Below, one piece after another: positions 57,726 to 64,000 of a DNA stretch of 64,000 bases. Numbering within the stretch: the stretch's first letter is position 1; each line of letters opens with the position of its first letter. The position numbers and the translations under genes are program-made. Below the pieces are notes generated by a model. The model was not told the origin of the DNA and searched no databases. It saw only the letters and a list, made by a program, of their open reading frames with translations. The DNA is from Helicoverpa zea (lineage: Eukaryota; Arthropoda; Insecta; Lepidoptera; Noctuidae): the NCBI RefSeq assembly GCF_022581195.2, contig NC_061463.1:3782001-3846000 (forward strand), in the 5' to 3' direction.

Positions 57726-58308
57726 TATGTCACCGTAAGATTACAAACATCGTTGGATTACAATCTATCTCGAGATATTGTAAACTGTCGAATTATTGTG
57801 AACCGTAACATCTGATTACAATTTAACGTATTATTTTTCGCTATATTATAATCTATCAATGTAAAGCGGTCAAATTGTCAACTGGCGTAGAACGGAATGC
57901 ATCTTGCGCCCTGATTGGTAGAACGTAATGTGCCCCCGCCGCTCCCGCCATTTTGTTTGTTTATTTCGTTTGTTGTCGATTGTGTAAACAACTGTGTTTT
58001 CGTGATTATAAATTGATTTCCTGTTGAAAATAACTTATATCTTTAGAATTAGTTATATAAAAGTATACGGGAACTCCATGGGAACAGAACGGCTGGTCGT
58101 GATTGGTCGATCTTACAAAAAGACTGACCAATCAGGGAGAGCTTTCGGACAGTTGACAATTTGACAATTTCTCAGCGATAGATTATAATATAGCGAAAAA
58201 TAATGCGTTAAATTGCTATCAGATGTTACGGTTCACAATAATTCGACAGTTTACAATCTCTCGAGATAGATTGTAATCTAACGATGTTTGTAATCTTACG
58301 GTGACATA
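57726..58308. mobile_element. 583-bp MITE with ~170-bp arms
   Basis: The ends TATGTCACCGTAAGATTAC and its inverse enclose long imperfect arms (TCTATCTCGAGA, TTATTTTTCGCTATATTATAATC and others). TA likely flanks it (57724-57725 and 58309-58310). The core holds CCAAT-type motifs (GATTGG) and a CCCCCGCCGCTCCCGCCATTTTG patch resembling a promoter. It may be an internally deleted derivative of a larger transposon. Confidence 0.75.
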
Positions 58309-58310
58309 TA

Positions 58311-59093
58311 CATAAATAGCAATTTCAAACTAGTTATGTGATACAGATTAGCCATACAGATTGGCCGACCTTTTGGCTATCCATGTCATATTCAATGCAA
58401 GGAAACCTATATTTTTAGTGCTATTTATTAACCTAGCTTTATTACTAATTTACCACCTAGCTCAAAGCGCTTGCCATTTCTTACTTATACAATACCGAAC
58501 AAAAAAACAGGTGCCTATTTACTTTTTAAAACTCCTTTTTCTTCGGAAGTGGACAAAGTTCGAAGCGATACCGATAAAAACTTTGTCGGCACCAATCGAA
58601 TGAAACTTTAGCAATAAATAACATCTCGTGTCAAAAACTTACGTTTTAATAACACTATAAAACTGCTAATAGAAAAATGACGGATATAATAGTTGTGGAC
58701 AACGTATACTTAAAGTGTATTTCTTAATTGCTTTTAAATACCTACTATTAAAATACTCTTACAAATGATATGTACCTAAACAAGATAGACTAAAAAACAT
58801 AATTATAAGAAGTCTTTATCCAATTTCCTCCGATCAATCAAACTAAAATTGACTAGCTAAAATGCCAACATTAGCTACTCGTACTTACATATTTCATAGC
58901 CTCTCATCTATGACATCAATTAATTAAAAGATAAAATAACATGAAAAATATCTGCCCTGAATTCATAAAACTAAATGAATTACGCGACGTATAAGCGAGA
59001 TGATTGCGTCGTAAAATTCCGGATATTGAACGATTAATCCGGAATCAGAATTCCTATCCGTCTTTTTTTCGTCAGCGTTACGTAGATCTTAAA
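58311..59093. other. Non-genic stretch
   Basis: The frame at 58361-58603 is hydrophobic but has no recognisable domain. I see no other feature. Confidence 0.4.
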
Positions 59094-59395
59094 GACGGAG
59101 TAAGGAAAGAGTGGAGATACCATAATGCTAGGTCAAGTGCCTTCGTATAGGTCAAATATGTACAGTAAAATCAGTTCATCAGAGTATCAGTTACGAGTGA
59201 ACTAACAAGGCCTTCAGGTTCTTTGAGAAATATGTCAACGATTTTTGGTATAACAAAAATTGCCAGGTCCCAAGGAGTATAAGCTAAGCGGAGACAGTAA
59301 CGTTCCTCGTCGCCCGAACACCCGCATTATGGCGTGCTTTTTTGTTAGGAGAAATTGTGGCTTCTCCATAGGAGCTACTCATTTTGTTCTCCATG
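59094..59395 (-). mobile_element. hAT-like MITE, copy 5 (reverse)
   Basis: GACGGAGTAAGGAAAGAGTGG opens it and TTTGTTCTCCATG closes it. Internal motifs (CTTTGAGAAATATGTCAACG, AAGCGGAGACAGTAACGTTCC) are inverse matches to copies 1-4. The flanks are worn (roughly GATCTTAA and GGTCTTAT). Confidence 0.7.
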
Positions 59396-59974
59396 GGTCT
59401 TATTTATTCATAAGGCGAGAACACACCTGGGTAGTCAGAATCAAGTAAATCCAATTCGTGCGACCTATTTATATGGAGCCTATTTTTGGAGATTTCTAGT
59501 AGTTAGTTGTAGTTGTTTGTTAGTAGAAATTTTTGATGCTGTAGTAGTTTTTTGAGGATTTCTAGTAGTGTATACATATTTTTCTTTGTTACATATTCGC
59601 ATCTATATTGGCAGTTTTGTAGCGGCAGTAAGAAAAGCTTTAAATAATTAAACTTTGCCTTACAACCCAAATTCATCATCAGTGCACAAAAATAATGTTC
59701 GAATACATAGTGTAGCCCTTACTTTACGTGGACACATAAAGGACAAAAAATAGACCTAAGCGCTTATGTCAAAAATATGTAGAATATCTAAGGCTATTAT
59801 GACAAAGTACCTACATCACATTTGCCTGTCCTAAGCATCCTAAAAATCTACCTACATTTAAGTCCGCCTACACATCAAAATTTTATCCCCTACCCTTTAA
59901 TTCTCAGGACCTACAAAAGTATGACCACAAGTTTAATCAAAAGTTGAATGTTCAAATGACCTTTTAAAGCTCCC

Positions 59975-60235
59975 GTACACGACAGACTAAATTGACGAGC
60001 TATAGTTGGCTGACAGCTTATATTTAACCGACTTCAAAAAAAAGGAGGTCCTCAGTTTGAACTGTACATATGTGTGTCTTAGTTTGTGTGCGATTATCCC
60101 ACGTTTGGCTGAACTGATTTTCAGCATAGTATTTTTCAAAGTTTTACTGTGCATACTGCATACTAATTTAAGAGCCCGATCAAACTATCATTCAACTAAA
60201 AATTTACAGTCTGCAGTCTCACTGGAAGCTAGCTT
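59975..60235. repeat. Foldback family remnant with inserted retroposon tail
   Basis: CGACAGACTAAATTGACGAGC and AAAAATTTACAGTCTGCAGTC are worn arms of the AGACTAAACAGTCGGC family. TTAACCGACTTC and an A-run plus GGAGGTCCTCAGTTTG (60022-60060) sit between them. Confidence 0.45.
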
Positions 60236-60994
60236 GAACTCGTGTACATAACACTAAGTTATACCTCATTTAGTATTAAGTACACGGCTTATGTATGATG
60301 CCCTTAGGGACCGGCTCGAAGCCCCTCAGGCTTATTAAAAAGGAACTCTCTATAAAATAATGATTCCTGAGTTTATTAAGATATTTTTACTAGCATGTCG
60401 ATATAACTGATTAGTTTGACGGTTCAAAGTGATTTTGATTGGTTGACAAACATCGGAAATTACTCGTACGTGGTTGACAACCATTAGATTGAAATTATGT
60501 AGTTACAAAATGTGATTTAAATTGAAGAAGGGAAATTATGGTAATCAATTTGTAGTTGGGTAAGTTTAACATCAGTATCTTTGTTTATGTGAATATTTTT
60601 ATTTTTCTATCATAACTTTGACATTGTTAATAATTTTATTTGTTGAAAATGCATTTAATTTGATTTTGTTAAATAGTAATACATGAAAATTAATGCATGT
60701 GATTAATATTACAATCTTCATACTGAAAATACATTCATACGCCTTCTGAGGCAGATTTTGGTGGTACTAATTTTATTAAAATTGTGAACATATTTAATAC
60801 CCAAAATGTCTATTTGATTTGTGATATTTGTGGTAAATAAACGCAATCAGTTTTTAAGTAGGTAAAACCTAAATGCAGAAGTAGAATATTTACCAGAATT
60901 AGAAAAATCAACCAAATGATAAGCCTTGATATTTCTTTAAATCTTAATCAAAGACACGATAAAGACACATTTCATTAAAGTGCTTTAGTATATC

Positions 60995-61200
60995 TAGAAA
61001 GAAAGAAAGAAGAAAGAAAGAAAAAACATTTATTGACACAACACAAGACTTACATATAATAATAAAAAGTACAAAAAAAAACACAGATAGTAGGTTGCGC
61101 CAAATAGCATCCAATTCAGCATTATGCCAGACAGCTAGTGCCTGACGCTGGTTTTCAACTGGACCTATGAGGAGTTGCGAGTGTCAAACGATATGAAATA
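60995..61200 (-). repeat. LINE-like 3' region with GAAA microsatellite
   Basis: A (GAAA)n run at 60997-61024 is followed by AACATTTATTGACACAACAC and ATTCAGCATTATGCCAGACAG, then GGTTTTCAACTGGACC. This pattern resembles abundant lepidopteran LINE tails. No coding part is present. Confidence 0.5.
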
Positions 61201-61271
61201 ATTTATGCTTTATGGAATTAAAAAATCTAAATCAAAGAAGGAATAAAGTTACATACCATAAAACTACATAT

Positions 61272-61380
61272 GTCATCATCATCCTCCGAGCCTTTTCCCA
61301 ACTATGTTGGGGTCGGCTTCCAGTCTAACCGGATTTAGCTGAGTACCAGTGCTTTACAAGAAGCGAAAACTACACAATAA
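61272..61380 (-). repeat. Truncated SINE with 14-bp target duplication
   Basis: ATAAAACTACATAT flanks it (61258-61271 and 61381-61394). The insert starts with CATCATCATCCTCCGAGCC, the reverse of the SINE tail, and ends with short AACTACACAATAA filler. Confidence 0.8.
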
Positions 61381-61394
61381 ATAAAACTACATAT

Positions 61395-63028
61395 AGAGAG
61401 TACATAAATCTTCACATCAACAGCTACAATTTTCACAAACTACCCTACATATTAAATTCGACACCACATCTTGCAAGTCTCTCAAACCAAGCTTACACGA
61501 AATAGACAAGAATAATATACCAGTTTTAAAAACATGACCAGACGGGTGCCCAGAGGTACCGACTGCATTTCAGGTCAGGGTCAAATTACTGCAGATAGGG
61601 TCAGTTAGAAAGATTTTTGTAACGTAGAAAAGACAATGTTGGGATAGGTCTTAAAAGGCATTGTTTAGGTTTAAAATATGTATCTGTCAAACTTGGATTT
61701 GAGCTTTTAAACTGACACTCATTGGTTTTAAATACGAGCTATCTATGTAAATTGTATTAACTAAATTAATATTTTTTTATATGGTTGTTTCTTTGCTAAA
61801 TTGCGATTTAATTAAAAGCCATTTTTATAAGAGTTATTTTAATTGTTTACAATGCACACATTCTTTTAATTATTGTAAAACTCTTTTTAAAATCCTGAAC
61901 AAAAGTTGCCGTTATTTACACACCCACAAGTCAAGTTTTTGGTCCATCTTATTCCCAAACGTTTTTTACGATACTCATAACGCGGAAGATTTCTTTACCG
62001 AACACCAAGCAGCTATAGAATCTTTATATCCCCTTTTTTACTATCCTCGAATATCTTGTGCCTTTGATTCAAGGCTTTTTGTGTAGTTAAGGGATATCCG
62101 AAGCTCTTGGGAAGGATTTACCATGTATTACCATGCATGACTTGATTATAATTTATGAGAACCTACGTGCAAGCTAGGAATTTATTCACTTCGAAGTCAC
62201 GCGAGCTTTTGTTTCACTACATTATTTTCCATCGCTCATGTGTGTAAAATTACACATTCATGAATGAAGTTCATTATTTTCCGTCATGCTAAAGCGATTT
62301 TATTCACCAACAAAAGTGATAATAAAAAACCAAATAAGTGTACCGGTACTAAAAAATACATAAAACATAGCCCAAATTACTTTTACACTCGATATAGAAT
62401 CGCTATAAAAGGTAAAATGCACCAAAAAGTATACACACTGAGCCGTTTGAAACTCATTCACTGCACTGGATCGAAAAAAAAATGTCAAAGCAAAATGGGA
62501 GCATTCACTGCAAACAGCGTAGTACCACAAAAATGTAACTCGTAGCCTCGTAGTGTTCGTAGCGCTACGGCGTAGTACGCGGGTGCTCAGCCGCGAATCT
62601 CACCCGACACTGGGTCTCGACCGCTGGGGATGCCAGATGCGAATCAAATTACCCGATAACTTGCCAACGTCTGAATAATAGAGTGGGGAGAAAATTTTGC
62701 CCAGCTGCGTCATGCGATAGTCTGCGTAAAAGTTTGCTTATGACTTTTCAGAAATAATGAACACAATGTGGCTTCTTGTAATAATGAAATTTTGTTCGCC
62801 GATGTAATTTTATGGATACTATGAATAAGAAAGTGGGTTTGTATTAGGAATTTTGTATTTTGCATTCTTATCTCGTTTGCTTACCGATTTGTAATATAAG
62901 AAGGTAGTTTGTACGCATAGCATCTGGTTTTTTCTGTAGTCCCTTGATACCTAATTTAAAAACATAAGTTTCTAATTTTATTATTAACGCTGATTTAAAA
63001 AGTTATACGTACGACATAAAAAATAATG
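61395..63028. other. Non-genic stretch
   Basis: Frames at 61781-62086 and 62264-62545 (with a shadow at 62300-62530) lack domain features. A more GC-rich patch at 62540-62640 (CGTAGCGCTACGGCGTAG) is unexplained. Confidence 0.4.
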
Positions 63029-63173
63029 GCCTTACTACAAAAACTTTAGCAACTGTTTTACACTTGTCGAAAAAAAATGTGGCTCCAAAATGAACCATAT
63101 GTCAACGTCATAATTTGACATTTTTTTTGACAAGTCTTAAACTGACGTTAAAAAGTTTTTGTGGTAAGACGGT
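63029..63173. mobile_element. Foldback element, uninterrupted relative of 37750-38125
   Basis: GCCTTACTACAAAAACTTTA at the left and GTTTTTGTGGTAAGACGG at the right are inverted. The arms continue with ACACTTGTCGAAAAAAAATG and CATTTTTTTTGACAAGTC around a short loop. Confidence 0.75.
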
Positions 63174-63524
63174 AAGAATCTAAAAATTACCCATACTACT
63201 CCTAACGATGCCAAAACGGTTTTCACGACGCATCTTCCCAATTTCGGGGTAAATTACCATAAGCTGTCCACCCAGTTAGCAACAGATATCTGTTGCGCTC
63301 CCCATCACACCATACAATTAATATAACGGTGCTATAGTTTAGCGGCCATTTGTCAAAAATACCACAAAAGAAAAATGTTTCATAAAAGGAGGGAAGAATT
63401 CTTTTGAAGAGAACATTTTAATATGTCAGTACTTTATAAGGATATTGTTGCATTTAGATTTATGTGGGTAGTATTTTATTAAAGGGTGAAACCTTATTTT
63501 GATTACGAAGTCTATTATTATATT

Positions 63525-63620
63525 ATATACTAGCTTCTGCCCGCGACTTCGTACGCGGATCCTGTCCCTTATGCCAGCGACTACGGGGTCAGCAAAATCA
63601 AAGATCTGAATAGTCTGATA
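63525..63620 (-). repeat. Dispersed 'ACTAGC' family fragment
   Basis: TATATACTAGCTTCTGCCCGC and GACTTCGTACGCGGATCC are the end of the family, in reverse orientation. Confidence 0.6.
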
Positions 63621-63887
63621 TTGAATTTTAAGGGCCCGTTGACTTGAAAACAACGGAATACGCATAACCATTAGAAACGTTCCATATATTTAATTTTTGT
63701 ACTTTAACGGCAAAAGCACAGCAGACTAAACAAAACGCTGAGAACTGAACCGCAATAGACGTGACCATAGGGATAAAAGTAGTGATTCTAATTAGTCCGC
63801 ATTTAAGTTGTGTGTGGCAAAAATATTACACGTATTATTACGTAAAAAAACATTAAATAGATGACAAAGTCGTGGTTATTTAGTGGA

Positions 63888-64000
63888 AGTCGTGGTGGTT
63901 TTGTGGGTAGAAAACCAATCTCTCAAGTATGAGCGTGCGTCTTTGATTCCAGGTCTGGCAAGTGCCTGCCAATGCAACTTTTCTAAGTTCGTATATACTT
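63888..64000 (+). repeat. SINE head, cut by the window end
   Basis: AGTCGTGGTGGTTTTGTGGG and the B-box-like TTTGATTCC are followed by the SINE body (AATGCAACTTTTCTAAGTTC). The copy is diverged and continues past the window. Confidence 0.7.

Noticed and set aside
61781..62086. 101-codon open frame on the plus strand
   Set aside because: Composition follows the base content; there is no recognisable motif and no promoter or poly(A) context.

Overview
The window looks like nuclear DNA from a moth, most likely a noctuid. It is AT-rich and gene-poor, has long introns, and is crowded with short interspersed and foldback elements. Several match repeats I associate with Lepidoptera: tRNA-headed SINEs whose tail reads through 'CTCGGAGGATGA', dispersed repeats ending in 'GCTAGT', a repeat ending in 'CTTGGCCGG', and the 3' end of an R1-like non-LTR retrotransposon. 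The species cannot be fixed from sequence alone.

Only one clear host gene is visible: the start of a RASD-type (Dexras1/Rhes) small GTPase on the minus strand. Exon 1 lies at 39428-39771 and exon 2 at 5378-5571. The 33,856-bp intron between them splits the first glycine codon of the P-loop, and the reading frame is preserved across the junction. Later exons are off the left edge. A second, much weaker candidate is a two-exon CxxC/CxxC protein of 84 residues (19567-19976, minus) inside the same intron.

The most striking object is a nearly complete 5.9-kb DNA transposon at 23719-29659, also inside the intron. It is flanked by TA and has matching GGCATGATGACA ends. It carries two convergent, spliced genes: a THAP zinc finger plus IS5-like DDE transposase (minus strand, 3 exons, 561 residues) and a SWIM-like zinc finger plus YqaJ/lambda-exonuclease-like nuclease (plus strand, 2 exons). 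This combination fits the ISL2EU/IS4EU type. Both promoters carry a TGACGTCA palindrome, the stop codons are 41 bp apart, and the nuclease has one frameshift in an A8 run. The right terminus is tandemly duplicated as a 191-bp unit with no difference seen by eye.

The rest is mostly repeats. There is a hAT-like MITE family (five copies, four with good 8-bp target duplications), two Harbinger-like MITEs (TAA and CAG duplications), several foldback elements, and SINE insertions with 10-15 bp target duplications, some nested in other elements. There is also a chimeric local duplication (49573-52229) stitched from three blocks, a spacer-free 54-bp palindrome (20277-20330), and minisatellites near 35.3 and 50.7 kb. 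I saw no rRNA gene, intact tRNA gene, CRISPR array or bacterial operon.
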